This document shows, in pieces, positions 33,649 through 42,990 of a stretch of 64,000 bases of DNA. The translations under genes and the position numbers were made by a program. Origin of the DNA: JAAFIP01 sp963775085 (GTDB lineage Bacteria > Pseudomonadota > Gammaproteobacteria > Burkholderiales > Burkholderiaceae_C). The notes under the pieces are model-generated. The model made no database searches. It had not been told where the DNA came from and saw nothing but the letters and a program-made list of their open reading frames with translations. The stretch spans positions 1 through 64,000 of the forward strand of contig CAVZHO010000019.1 in NCBI GenBank assembly GCA_963775085.1, read 5' to 3'. The stretch's first letter is position 1. Each line of letters opens with the position of its first letter.

Positions 33649-36255
33649 TCAGGATTTGGGGATGAGTTTTTTGAGCTGGTACAGCACGTCCAGCGCCTCA
33701 CGGGGGCTGAGGGTGTCGGGTTGGATATCTCTCAGGGCTGATTCTATTGCGCCACCTGCGTGGCTGTCTTCTGCGCGCTCCGGTGGCGCGGCAAACAGGT
33801 CTACCTGTGCCTGCGCGCTGCTTTGCTGTGTCTCCAGCGCGGCCAGGGCGTGGCGGGCGTGGTTGACCACCGCTGCGGGCACACCGGCCAGCTTGGCCAC
33901 CTGGATGCCGTAGCTGCGGCTGGCCGGGCCGCTCTGAATTTCGTGCAAAAACACAATGTCGTGCCCGCTCTCGGCCGCACTCACATGCACATTGACCGCG
34001 CCGTGGTGCTGGGCGGGGAACTCGGTGAGTTCAAAGTAATGCGTGGCAAACAGCGTAAAGGCCTGTGATTTATGCAGGAACGCGGCAATACCCGATGCCA
34101 GCGCCAGGCCGTCAAAGGTCGATGTCCCGCGCCCAATCTCGTCCATCAGCACCAGGGAGTGCGGCGTGGCGGCGTGCAAAATCTGCGCGGCCTCGGTCAT
34201 CTCCAGCATGAAGGTGGACTGCGCGTTGGCCAGGTCGTCTGCCGCGCCGATGCGAGTGTGGATCGCGTCTATCGGCCCCAGGCGGCAGGCGGCGGCGGGT
34301 ACGTAGGAGCCGACGGAGGCCAGCAGGGTGATGATGGCCACCTGGCGCATGTAGGTGGACTTGCCGCCCATGTTGGGGCCGGTGATGACCTGCATGCGGG
34401 TTTTGGTGTTGAAGCTGGTGTCGTTGGCGATGAAGCTGCCCGACGAGGTTTCGGCCAGGCGCGCCTCCACCACCGGGTGGCGGCCTGCGGTGATGTCGAT
34501 GCAGGGTTCTTTGACAAACTGCGGCGCGCACCATTGGAGCGTGAGCGAGCGCTCGGCCAGGGCGCACAGGGCGTCCAGCGTGGCGATGGCGCTGGCGCAT
34601 TGGCTGAGGGCGGGTACGAAAGCTTGCAGTTGATCCAGCAGCTGCTCATACAAATACTTCTCGCGTGCCAGCGCCCGGTCTTGCGCGCTCAGGGCCTTGT
34701 CTTCAAAGGTTTTCAGCTCGGGGGTGATAAAGCGCTCGGCGTTTTTCAGGGTCTGGCGGCGGCGGTAGTCATCCGGCACTTTGTCCAGCTGGCCTTGCGT
34801 CACTTCGATGTAAAAGCCGTGCACCTTGTTGAACTGCACGCGCAGGTTGGCAATGCCCGTTCTGGCTTTCTCCCGCGTTTCCAGGTCCAGCAAAAACGCG
34901 TCGCAGGTATCGCCGATATTGCGCAGCTCGTCCAGGTCGGCATCAAAACCGTTGGCGATCACGCCGCCGTCACGGATGAGGGCGGCGGGCTCGGGCAGCA
35001 GGGCGCATTGCAATAGTGCTGCACAACCCGTTGGAGGTTGCAGGGCATTGAAAATATCTGCCAATTCAGCCTGTAGTCCTTGTCCTGTGGACGTAATAAG
35101 CTCACATTTTTGTAGCGTTTGTTGCAGCGCCACCAGCTCCCGGGGGCGCACCTGGCGCAGTGCAATGCGGGCGGTAATGCGCTCTACATCGCTCACCCCC
35201 TTGAGCCTTTCGCGCAGCTTGGCGGCGTGGCCACCGCTCTCGCCAGACCGTAGCGCAGTGATGGCCTGCAAGCGCTGCTGCGCCACCATGCGCGCGCGCA
35301 GCGGCGATTGCAACCAGCTTTTGAGTGCCCGGCTGCCCATGCCAGTTTGGCAGGTGTCCAACAGTGAGAAGAGCGTGGGCGCATCTTCCCCGCGCAGGGT
35401 GAGCGTGAGCTCGAGGTTGCGCCGGGTGGTCAGTGGCAGGTCGATCAACTCGTCATCACGCTGCACTTTGAGTGAGCGCACATGCGGCAGCGCCTTGCCC
35501 TGCGTGTGCTCGGCGTAGGCCAGCAGGGCGGAAGCAGCGGCGTGGGCGTGCACGGCAACATCCGCGCTAAAGGCCTGCAGGCTGGCTACCTGTAGCTGCG
35601 CACATAGCTTGGTGGCACCCAGGCCGCTGTCAAACTGGAAAGCCGGGCGAATGGTGAGCGACAGGCTGGAGGCAAAGCGCAGCGCCTTGATCTGCTGCTC
35701 AAACGCGGGCGTCACATCGCCGCTGTAAATCAGCTCGCTGGGCGCAATGCGCGCCACCCAGGCGGCCAGCTCGTCGTGGCTACACTCTGCCAACTGAATC
35801 TGCGCCTGCGTCACCGCCAGCCAGGCCAGGCCCAGCTGGTTGCGCGCTGCCTGGTGCACGGCCAGCAGCACCGACTCGGTTTTGTCGCTCAGCAGCTCGG
35901 TGTCGGTCAGCGTGCCAGGGGTCACGACGCGCACCACCTTGCGCTCCACCGGGCCTTTGCTGGCACCCACTTCGCCCACCTGCTCGCAAATCGCCACCGA
36001 CTCGCCCAGCTTGATCAGCCGCGCCAGATAGGTTTCCACCGAATGGAACGGCACCCCCGCCATCAGCACCGGGCTGCCAGCGGATTGCCCGCGGTGCGTC
36101 AACGTGATGTTCAAGAGGCGTGCGGCTTTCTCGGCATCGGCATAAAACAGCTCATAAAAATCGCCCATGCGGTAGAGCAGCAGCGTGTCGGGGTAGTCCG
36201 CCTTCAGCCCCAGGTACTGGGCCATCATGGGCGTGTGGTTCGCGTTTTCAGACAA
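33649..36255 (-). CDS. mutS: DNA mismatch repair protein MutS
   Basis: 868 residues, full length. Mismatch-binding Phe-x-Glu is in YRMGDFYELFYADAEKA; the lever and clamp domains follow; the ATPase has Walker A GPNMGGKSTYMRQ, Walker B LVLMDEIGRGTSTFDG and ATHYFELTEF. The start at 36255 (MSENANHTPMMAQYLG) is plausible. It binds mispairs and recruits MutL. A 30-bp element copy is translated inside the core domain (35074-35103) in a phase unlike that of the other coding copies. Confidence 0.97.
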   Translation of the reverse strand: MSENANHTPMMAQYLGLKADYPDTLLLYRMGDFYELFYADAEKAARLLNITLTHRGQSAGSPVLMAGVPFHSVETYLARLIKLGESVAICEQVGEVGASKGPVERKVVRVVTPGTLTDTELLSDKTESVLLAVHQAARNQLGLAWLAVTQAQIQLAECSHDELAAWVARIAPSELIYSGDVTPAFEQQIKALRFASSLSLTIRPAFQFDSGLGATKLCAQLQVASLQAFSADVAVHAHAAASALLAYAEHTQGKALPHVRSLKVQRDDELIDLPLTTRRNLELTLTLRGEDAPTLFSLLDTCQTGMGSRALKSWLQSPLRARMVAQQRLQAITALRSGESGGHAAKLRERLKGVSDVERITARIALRQVRPRELVALQQTLQKCELITSTGQGLQAELADIFNALQPPTGCAALLQCALLPEPAALIRDGGVIANGFDADLDELRNIGDTCDAFLLDLETREKARTGIANLRVQFNKVHGFYIEVTQGQLDKVPDDYRRRQTLKNAERFITPELKTFEDKALSAQDRALAREKYLYEQLLDQLQAFVPALSQCASAIATLDALCALAERSLTLQWCAPQFVKEPCIDITAGRHPVVEARLAETSSGSFIANDTSFNTKTRMQVITGPNMGGKSTYMRQVAIITLLASVGSYVPAAACRLGPIDAIHTRIGAADDLANAQSTFMLEMTEAAQILHAATPHSLVLMDEIGRGTSTFDGLALASGIAAFLHKSQAFTLFATHYFELTEFPAQHHGAVNVHVSAAESGHDIVFLHEIQSGPASRSYGIQVAKLAGVPAAVVNHARHALAALETQQSSAQAQVDLFAAPPERAEDSHAGGAIESALRDIQPDTLSPREALDVLYQLKKLIPKS
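35074..35103 (-). repeat. 30-bp palindromic element inside mutS
   Basis: Read on the minus strand it is GAGCTTATTACGTCCACAGG... ending AAGGACTA, about 26 of 30 identical to the copy at 47254. It follows mutS orientation but in a different codon phase, giving ELITSTGQGL. Confidence 0.72.
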
Positions 36256-36355
36256 GGAAAGGGTTCCGTTTAAAGTAATGTTCAGGCCAGTTCAGACGAT
36301 TATCGTGGATGACGGGTTGCCATAGTCTTGCAAAACCTGCACCATAATCAAAACC

Positions 36356-36850
36356 ATGCAAAACCATCGCCCAGTCCAACTGCAAGTCAATGGCCAAGAA
36401 CGCTCTGTACAAGCGCAGGACAACACGCCTCTGCTCTACGTGCTGCGCAACGACCTGGGCCTCAAAGGCACGCGTTTTGGCTGCGGAGCCAACCAGTGCG
36501 GCAGTTGCCATGTGCTGCTGGACGGTGCCTCAGTGCCCGCCTGCGACACGCCGCTGTGGGCGGCAGAGGGTAAGGCGGTGGTGACGGTGGAGGGGCTGGG
36601 GCCACTGCATGCCACGGCGGGCTCGCTGCACCCGCTGCAGCAGGCGTTTATCGACGAGCAGGCGGCGCAGTGTGGCTATTGCCTCTCGGGCATTCTCATC
36701 AGCGCTGCGGCCTTGCTGGCCGAGCAGCCGGAGCCGACCGAGAGTCAAGTCAAAGCGGCTCTGGACAAGCACCTGTGCCGCTGTGGTACGCATCACCGCA
36801 TCGTGCGGGCGGTGCTGCGGGCCGCGGATGTGATGAGGGCACCAGCATGA
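36356..36850 (+). CDS. Molybdenum hydroxylase [2Fe-2S] subunit
   Basis: 164-residue small subunit of a xanthine dehydrogenase-family enzyme. The N-terminal plant-ferredoxin cluster uses Cys43, 48 and 51 (FGCGANQCGSC) and Cys63; the second cluster uses QCGYCLSGIL and CRCGTHHRIV. It passes electrons from the molybdopterin subunit encoded next (ATGA overlap). Of the three-gene CoxSML arrangement only two are present, as in isoquinoline 1-oxidoreductase (IorAB) and some aldehyde oxidases that use cytochromes or quinones. Confidence 0.92.
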   Translation: MQNHRPVQLQVNGQERSVQAQDNTPLLYVLRNDLGLKGTRFGCGANQCGSCHVLLDGASVPACDTPLWAAEGKAVVTVEGLGPLHATAGSLHPLQQAFIDEQAAQCGYCLSGILISAAALLAEQPEPTESQVKAALDKHLCRCGTHHRIVRAVLRAADVMRAPA

Positions 36851-39024
36851 GTACGGTGTTACCCGGTAGTCTGCAAACCAACCGCCGCCTGTCGCAGTGG
36901 TTGTCCATCCATGCCAATGGCACGGTCAGCGTGCGCAGCGGCAAGGTGGAGCTGGGGCAGGGCATCACCACCGCGCTGGCGCAGATCGTGGCGCAGGAGC
37001 TAGATGTGGCCATCACCCGCATCCGTATGCTGCCAGCCAACACGGTCGATAGTCCGAATGAAGGCATGACCTCGGGCAGCCTGTCGGTGCAAGATTCTGG
37101 TGGCGCGCTGCGCCAGGTGTGCGCGCAGGCGCGGCAGATTTACCTGCAAGCGGCCAGCAGGCGGCTGCATGTGCCGCCAGCGCAACTGGAGGTGGCGGAT
37201 GGCAGCATCCAAGTGCTTGGCCAGCCCAATGCACAGGCCACCAGCTATTGGGCGCTGGCCGACGATGCGCTGCTGCAAGTGGAGGCAGGCCATCTGGTTG
37301 CTCATAAAAACATAGCTGAAAATGTCCTATTGACAAGGACTACGCAGCGATTGGATATCCAAGATAAGCTCACCGGCCAACCCCGCTTCATCCAGGACAT
37401 GCATGTGCCCGGTATGTTGCATGGCCGCGTGCTGCACCCGCCGTCGCCCACGGCGCAGCTCAAAGACATGGATCTCAGCGTCGTGCAGGCGCTGCCCGGC
37501 GTAGTCGCCGTCGTGCGGGACGGCAGCTTTATTGGCGTGGTCGCGGATGATGGGTACCTGGCCACTCTGGCGTTAAACAAACTGGCGGCTCTGGCGCAAT
37601 GGCACGAGACAGCTGCCTTGCCCGATATGCACGATCTGAGCGCCTATCTACGCACCCAGCCCGTCGAAACCAGTGTTATCGCCGAGCAACAAAGTGCACG
37701 GGGTACGGATGTACAGCCGGCAGCTCACCAACCGCGCGGGCAGGGTCTGCCCAAGCCCGCGCACGCCTTTCAAGCCCGCTACTCCCGCCCCTTCCTGGCC
37801 CACGCCTCCATCGGCCCCTCCTGCGCTGTGGCACGCTACCAACCCACATCGCTGGAGGTATGGACGCACAGCCAGGGCATCTACAACCTGCGAGCCGACT
37901 TGGCTTTGGTGTTCGACCTGCCCGCAGCCAGCATCACCGTACAGCATGTGGAGGGCGCAGGCTGCTACGGCCACAACGGCGCGGACGATGTGGCCTGCGA
38001 TGCCGCGCTGTTGGCCCGCGCGGTGCCGGGCCGCGCCGTGCAGGTGCAGTGGACGCGCGAGTCTGAGCTGGGCAGTGCACCCTTCGGCCCGGCCATGCTG
38101 GTCGAGCTGAGCGCGCAGGTGGATGCGGAGGGCCGCATTGCCGACTGGCAGCACAGCGTCTGGTCCAACGGCCACGGCATGCGTCCCGGCCGTAGTAGCA
38201 CGCCGGTGCTGCTGGCAGGCACGCGGCTGGCCAAGCCCTTCCCAAAGCAAATCGCCGTCAACCCGCCGCTGGCCGCAGGCGGCGGCTCCGAGCGCAATGC
38301 TGCGCCGCTGTACCACTTCGCCCAGTGGCGCGCAGTCAACCACCGCGTGCTCACCATGCCTATCCGCACTTCTGCCTTGCGCTCACTCGGAGCGCACTGC
38401 AATGTATTTGCCAGTGAATCGATGATGGACGAGATAGCGAGCGCGCTGGGCGCAGATCCGTTGGAGTTCCGGCTGCGCCATCTCGCCGACCCACGCGCCC
38501 GCGCCGTGCTGCAAGCCGCTGCCGACATGGCGCACTGGGCAACGCGCAAAGACCAACACACCGAAGGGCTGGGTATGGGCATTGCCTGCACCCGCTACAA
38601 AAACACCGGAGCCTACTGCGCCGTGGTGGCCCGCGTAGACGCAGGCAAAGACCTGCGCGTCACCAAGCTGTGGATTGCCGTCGACGTAGGCCGGGTCATC
38701 AGCGCGGATGGTGTGATCAACCAGATCGAAGGCGGTGCCATTCAAACCGTGAGCTGGGTGCTGAAAGAAGCCGTGCAGTTTGACAGCATGCGCATCCAAA
38801 GCACCGCATGGGAGAGCTACCCGATATTGCGATTCTCCGAGGTGCCGCAGGTAGAAGTGCAGATCATCCACCGCCCAGACCAGCCGTCCCTCGGCGCAGG
38901 CGAGGCCACGCACGGGCCGGTGGCGGCGGCGATTGCCAACGCGCTGTTTGATGCGCTGGGCGTGCGGGTGCGGGATATGCCGTTGACGACTGAGGCGATT
39001 ACGAAGGCGGCGATGGCGGCTTAG
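36847..39024 (+). CDS. Molybdopterin-binding subunit, xanthine dehydrogenase family (IorB-like)
   Basis: 725 residues. The N-terminal half starts LSIHANGTVSVRSGKVELGQGI, typical of IorB-like proteins; the Moco domain has GCYGHNGADDVACDAALLA, VQWTRESELG, RSLGAHCNVFASESMMDEIA and the catalytic glutamate in LGAGEATHGPVAAAIANAL. Unlike many homologues it shows no N-terminal Tat signal. Substrate unknown (N-heterocycles or aldehydes). A 30-bp element is translated in it at 37313-37342 (NIAENVLLTRTTQ). Confidence 0.9.
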   Translation: MSTVLPGSLQTNRRLSQWLSIHANGTVSVRSGKVELGQGITTALAQIVAQELDVAITRIRMLPANTVDSPNEGMTSGSLSVQDSGGALRQVCAQARQIYLQAASRRLHVPPAQLEVADGSIQVLGQPNAQATSYWALADDALLQVEAGHLVAHKNIAENVLLTRTTQRLDIQDKLTGQPRFIQDMHVPGMLHGRVLHPPSPTAQLKDMDLSVVQALPGVVAVVRDGSFIGVVADDGYLATLALNKLAALAQWHETAALPDMHDLSAYLRTQPVETSVIAEQQSARGTDVQPAAHQPRGQGLPKPAHAFQARYSRPFLAHASIGPSCAVARYQPTSLEVWTHSQGIYNLRADLALVFDLPAASITVQHVEGAGCYGHNGADDVACDAALLARAVPGRAVQVQWTRESELGSAPFGPAMLVELSAQVDAEGRIADWQHSVWSNGHGMRPGRSSTPVLLAGTRLAKPFPKQIAVNPPLAAGGGSERNAAPLYHFAQWRAVNHRVLTMPIRTSALRSLGAHCNVFASESMMDEIASALGADPLEFRLRHLADPRARAVLQAAADMAHWATRKDQHTEGLGMGIACTRYKNTGAYCAVVARVDAGKDLRVTKLWIAVDVGRVISADGVINQIEGGAIQTVSWVLKEAVQFDSMRIQSTAWESYPILRFSEVPQVEVQIIHRPDQPSLGAGEATHGPVAAAIANALFDALGVRVRDMPLTTEAITKAAMAA
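37313..37342 (+). repeat. 30-bp palindromic element inside the molybdenum hydroxylase gene
   Basis: TAGCTGAAAATGTCCTATTG... ending AAGGACTA, same strand as the gene and in the common codon phase (IAENVLLTRT). It lies just before RLDIQDKLTGQPRFIQD, a linker between structural domains. Confidence 0.8.
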
Positions 39025-39131
39025 CGAGCGTTGCGAAATGCCGACCCCGTACAAAACAATGCAATCGCAAGACAAACCACCCTCAGGCCGAAGAAATGTC
39101 GGCTGTCCTCAATTGGCGAGCCATTAAATGG

Positions 39132-39995
39132 TCAAACCGCCGCAGGCCGCGTCAACGTCTGGCGCAGCCCGGCCTTCTCCCCCGCGCTGGCGAACTTGCT
39201 GTACTTGCTGAGCAAGGGCACCATCTGCCCGTAAATTTTCGGGTTACCCGCCATGCATTCGTTTTGCTCTAAAAAGTCGGCCTCGCCCGAGAAGTTGCCC
39301 ACCAAACCACCGGCCTCTTGAATCAGCAGTGAGCCTGCTGCTACGTCCCAAGGCTGCAAGCCCGCTTCAAAAAACGCATCGCTAAAACCGGCGGCTACGT
39401 AGGCCAGGTCCAGCGCGGCCGCACCTGGGCGGCGCACGGCGGCGGTGCGTTGCATGATGTCGGCCAGCATAGCCAGGTACTTGGGCAGGTCGTCGCCCGG
39501 GCGGTACGGGAAGCCCGTGGAGACCAGGCAGTCCTTCAGGTGCGTGCGTTTGCCCACGCGCATGCGCCGCTCGTTCATGTAGGCACCGCGCCCCTTGGTG
39601 GCGGTAAACATGTCGTTGCGGGTGGGGTCGTACACCACGGCTTGCTCTACCTTGCCTTTGACGGCCAGCGCAATGCTGACGCAGTAGATCGGAAAGCCGT
39701 GGATGAAGTTGGTGGTGCCGTCCAGCGGGTCGATGATCCAGACGAATTCGGAGTCTTGCGCGCCGTGCTCGCGGCCCGATTCTTCGGCCCAGATGGCGTG
39801 GCCTGGGTAGGCGGTCAGCAGGGTTTCGATGATGACGGCCTCGGCCGCTTGATCGACTTCGGTGACGAAGTCATTGATCTGTTTTTGCGCGATGCGCACC
39901 GATTCAATGTCCAACGCAGCGCGGTTGATGATGGCGCCAGCGGCGCGTGCGGCGCTCACGGCCACGTTAAGCATGGGGTGCAGGTTGTTGGACAT
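39132..39995 (-). CDS. suhB: Inositol-1-monophosphatase family protein
   Basis: 287 residues. Metal-binding motifs: AEESGREHG (Glu), WIIDPLDGTTNFIHGFP (Asp-x-Asp-Gly-Thr), AALDLAYVAAG and LQPWDVAAGSLLIQEAGG (second Asp). ATG 39995 gives MSNNLHPMLNVAVSAARAAG, matching E. coli SuhB except for a short extension. SuhB also acts in rRNA antitermination in E. coli; that role is possible here. It is convergent with the molybdenum hydroxylase. Confidence 0.93.
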   Translation of the reverse strand: MSNNLHPMLNVAVSAARAAGAIINRAALDIESVRIAQKQINDFVTEVDQAAEAVIIETLLTAYPGHAIWAEESGREHGAQDSEFVWIIDPLDGTTNFIHGFPIYCVSIALAVKGKVEQAVVYDPTRNDMFTATKGRGAYMNERRMRVGKRTHLKDCLVSTGFPYRPGDDLPKYLAMLADIMQRTAAVRRPGAAALDLAYVAAGFSDAFFEAGLQPWDVAAGSLLIQEAGGLVGNFSGEADFLEQNECMAGNPKIYGQMVPLLSKYSKFASAGEKAGLRQTLTRPAAV

Positions 39996-40529
39996 ATGAA
40001 TTGTGTGGGAGATGAGCGTGGGCCGTCTGCGCGATGGCAGTAGGCAAGGGGTGGATTTTCCCACGAAAAGTGTGGGGCTCGGTCAAAGTGTTGGGTTGCG
40101 ACCTGAGGGGGCGACCTAATTGCTACGTAATTGATAGCTGTTTACGTCCTGTAGATGTGGACTTTGGCGTAATTTAATCGATAAATGCGGGCGACAGGCA
40201 GCAGGCAGCGGCCAGCCTGTAAATTCCAGCCGTGGGCGCAAGTCCCATGAGTTTGTGCAAAACACTGAGCCAAACGTAAAAATCGTCTCAAGAATACATT
40301 CAACGTCAAAATTCGCAGTTTCGCCACAAAAACCATAGCAGAGCTAAAAATATTTCATCAATTAAATCAATAAGTTAAGCAATAGACCTACCCATTCGCT
40401 TACAATTACTAAGGGTTAACACTGATCATTTAGACTGATTTTAAATGTGTAACGCAAGTGATTGATATTGCATAAGTTTATCTGGGCATATACACTCGCT
40501 CACTATTAAGAACTTGCTTTGGAGCTTAT
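39996..40529. other. Intergenic region between suhB and pbpG
   Basis: 534 bp without a supportable gene. It holds the 30-bp element at 40135-40164 and an AT-rich stretch (40330-40500) with TTGATA/TATACACT-like promoter material before pbpG. No tRNA or clear small RNA is visible. Confidence 0.6.
40135..40164 (+). repeat. 30-bp palindromic element, suhB-pbpG gap
   Basis: TAGCTGTTTACGTCCTGTAG... ending TGGACTT. The TTGC-TACGTAATTGA flank before it and TTTAATCG after it resemble the AT-rich flanks of other intergenic copies. Confidence 0.8.
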
Positions 40530-41738
40530 ATGCAGGCTGTATCGGAAGGATCGGGTTTGAATCAGTTGATAAAAATTGTCGCTAAATGTGTGGGCCTGCT
40601 CTGCTTGGGCGTAGCACTGGGCAGCGTTGCCTGTTCCAGCGCAGCGGCTGCGCAAACGCAGCGCAGTGCCAAAACAGTCGTGGTCAAAAAGACCGCTGCT
40701 AAAGCCGGTAAAAAACAAGCCATCGTTGCCAAAAACAGCCGCAGTGCCAAAGCGCAGGCCAGTGCCAGCAAGCGTAGCGTGATGCGTACCTCAGCCAAGC
40801 CCGCCGCCCGCGCCGCCAAAATGCAGCGTGTCATGGTCAAGGGCAAAAACGGCAAACGTGTATTTGTCATGCGCCCTGTAGCGCGCCACATCATGCGGGT
40901 CATCGTTCCGGCACGCCCGTCTTATGGCGAGTTGGCTGGCCTGCATGGCGGGCGTGACGAGCTTGACCTGCGCTCCAGCGTGGCCTTGATCGTAGACCAG
41001 GACACCCACGAGGTGCTGTTCAGCAAAAACGGCTCTGCCGTCCTGCCGATTGCCTCCCTCACCAAGCTGATGACCGGCGTAGTCGCCAGCGAAGCCAACC
41101 TGGACATGGGCGAGCTCATCACCATCACCGATGACGACATCAGCACCGAAAAGCGCAGCCCCTCGCGCCTGCGCGTAGGTAACCAGATCACGCGGGGCGA
41201 TTTGATGCACATTGCCCTGATGAGCAGCGAAAACCGCGCCGCCCACGCCATCGGCCGCAGCCACCCCGGCGGCCTGCAAAAGTTTGTGCAACTGATGAAC
41301 GCCAAGGCCGCGTCACTGGGCATGAAAGACACCCGTTATGTGGAGCCCACCGGCCTGTCCAGCAGCAACCAAAGCAGCGCCCATGATCTGGCTATTTTGG
41401 TGGGCTACGCTGGCAACAACAGCCAGCTACGCGAGCTGTCTACCTCGCCCAGCCAGCAAGTGGCGGTTGGCGAGCGGGTGTTGAACTACAACAATACCAA
41501 CCGTTTGATCCGCAACCCCGGGTGGGATATTGGTCTGCAAAAAACCGGCTACATCTCCGAGGCCGGGCAGTGCCTGGTGATGCAAGCGCGCATCGCAGGA
41601 CGCAAACTCAACATGGTTTTTTTGGATTCCGCAGGCAAACTCAGCCGCCTGGGCGATGCCGAGCGTGTGCGCCGCTGGGTTGAGGCCAACCATCCCGGCG
41701 GTACGGTCAGCGCGATCAGCAAAGTCGCGCACGGCTAA
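40530..41738 (+). CDS. pbpG: D-alanyl-D-alanine endopeptidase (PBP7 type)
   Basis: 402 residues. Signal peptide (IVAKCVGLLCLGVALGSVACSSAAAAQ; a Cys makes a lipoprotein possible), then an unusually long basic Ala/Lys linker (about 45-120: KTVVVKKTAAKAGKKQA, SVMRTSAKPAARAAK), then the peptidase S11 domain with SxxK (PIASLTKLMTG), SxN (LMSSENRAAHA) and KTG (LQKTGYISEAG). GGAG precedes the ATG. It trims peptidoglycan cross-links in the periplasm. The basic linker may bind wall polymers. Confidence 0.92.
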   Translation: MQAVSEGSGLNQLIKIVAKCVGLLCLGVALGSVACSSAAAAQTQRSAKTVVVKKTAAKAGKKQAIVAKNSRSAKAQASASKRSVMRTSAKPAARAAKMQRVMVKGKNGKRVFVMRPVARHIMRVIVPARPSYGELAGLHGGRDELDLRSSVALIVDQDTHEVLFSKNGSAVLPIASLTKLMTGVVASEANLDMGELITITDDDISTEKRSPSRLRVGNQITRGDLMHIALMSSENRAAHAIGRSHPGGLQKFVQLMNAKAASLGMKDTRYVEPTGLSSSNQSSAHDLAILVGYAGNNSQLRELSTSPSQQVAVGERVLNYNNTNRLIRNPGWDIGLQKTGYISEAGQCLVMQARIAGRKLNMVFLDSAGKLSRLGDAERVRRWVEANHPGGTVSAISKVAHG

Positions 41739-41772
41739 GGCAGGGTCACTGCAGGCGCCATGGACGGCATAG

Positions 41773-42451
41773 CTAGCGCCGCAGGATCATCCACACCAAA
41801 GCCACGACCAGTGCCGCACACGCACTGGCCAGCCCAAGCACGGTGCGGGTCAATCGCTGATTGTCAATTTGTAGCTGACGCGCCTTGGAGCGGATCTGGT
41901 TCATCTGCGTGAGTTTGTCTTTCAGGCTGCGCCGCTCGCTGCGCACATCTTCCAGCAGCACAAACAGACTCTCGACTTGCACTTGCTGCACCTCCACCGG
42001 TATTGGGGAAGGTGGTGGGGCTGGGGGAAGCTCAAGATTTACCGTTTCTATTTTGGCCACTCGCAGCATTTCGTCAAAACTGCCCGGGGCCGTGCTGCCG
42101 TAGAGTACCTCCTGGCTGGCAGGCTGGGTAAAGCGGGAGTCATCCAGCAGTTGGTCCAAGGCAGAAATCTGCTCGGCACGGTCGGTGTCTGTGAAAGCCT
42201 CCCCAGGGTATACGCAGGCGGATCAAGCCCAGCGCCGCCAGTTCGACCAACAGGTCGGCAATATCGCCAAATCCCTTGAGCGTCTGTACATACAGCTGGA
42301 CGGTATGCGTGCCGTCGATGGCCAGCAGCAGCACCCGCAGCCTGCGCGGCAACTCGCGTGGGTTGCGGCGCACCAGCTCGTTGCCGCGCTCGGTGCGTAT
42401 GACGAGGTCGTCAAGTCGACTGTACAGCGCTGGTTTGGTGATCATGGACAC
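41773..42451 (-). pseudogene. Hypothetical C-tail-anchored protein, apparently frameshifted
   Basis: Two overlapping frames appear to be one gene. The 5' frame (from 42451) reads ALYSRLDDLVIRTERGNELV, RVLLLAIDGTHTVQLYVQ, TLKGFGDIADLLVELAALGL; after a one-base shift near 42200 the other frame continues GEAFTDTDRAEQISALDQLL, then a Pro-rich stretch, a coiled coil (about residues 65-105 of the 3' part) and a terminal membrane helix TVLGLASACAALVVALVWMI. Similar anchored proteins occur in Burkholderiales next to cell-envelope genes; function unknown. The shift could be sequencing error. Confidence 0.6.
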
Positions 42452-42465
42452 GCAGATTCTACAAT

Positions 42466-42936
42466 TCAGGCCAACTCGGCAATCAGCTCAATTTCCACAC
42501 AGGCACCGCGCGGGATTTGCGCTACGCCAAAGGCGCTGCGGGCATGCGCGCCCACGCTCGCGCCAAACACCTGGCCCAGCAGCTCGGAGCAGCCATTGGT
42601 GACCAGATGCTGCTCGGTAAAGTCGCTGGTGGAGTTGACCAGGCTCATCACCTTGACAATGCGTTTGACGCTGTTGAGGTCTTTGCCATTGGCCACGCAG
42701 GCGGCGTGCAGCGCGGCCATGAGCTGGATGGCACAGTTGCGGGCGGCCAGCTTGCCTTCGTCGGTGCTGACGTTTTTGCCCAGTTGGCCGACCCACACAT
42801 CGTCCCCCTTGCGGGCAATGTTGCCCGAGACAAACACCAGATTACCCGTCTGTACAAAGGGCACATAGGCGGCGGCGGGGGCCGAGACGGCGGGGAGTTC
42901 AATATTTAAAGATTTAAGGGTGGCATAAACGCTCAT
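42466..42936 (-). CDS. RidA family protein (YjgF/YER057c/UK114)
   Basis: 156 residues, longer than the usual 125-130 and closer to the Rid3-7 group. Family sequence: FVQTGNLVFVSGNIARKG, GKNVSTDEGKLAARNCAIQLM and SAFGVAQIPRGACVEIELIA. The arginine in IPRGACVEIE is the carboxylate-binding residue in RidA. AAGGAG precedes the ATG. RidA proteins hydrolyse reactive enamine/imine intermediates; subgroup specificity is unknown. Confidence 0.92.
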   Translation of the reverse strand: MSVYATLKSLNIELPAVSAPAAAYVPFVQTGNLVFVSGNIARKGDDVWVGQLGKNVSTDEGKLAARNCAIQLMAALHAACVANGKDLNSVKRIVKVMSLVNSTSDFTEQHLVTNGCSELLGQVFGASVGAHARSAFGVAQIPRGACVEIELIAELA

Positions 42937-42990
42937 AGTGGGGCTCCTTGAGTTGAAAATAGGTGATCTGAAGTACGAATGGTATAGAAG

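Noticed and set aside
34072..35016. 314-codon plus-strand frame opposite mutS
   Set aside because: Antisense of conserved MutS sequence; no independent evidence.
40330..40500. Small RNA gene in the AT-rich pbpG leader
   Set aside because: No stable hairpin with T-run or conserved family could be seen.
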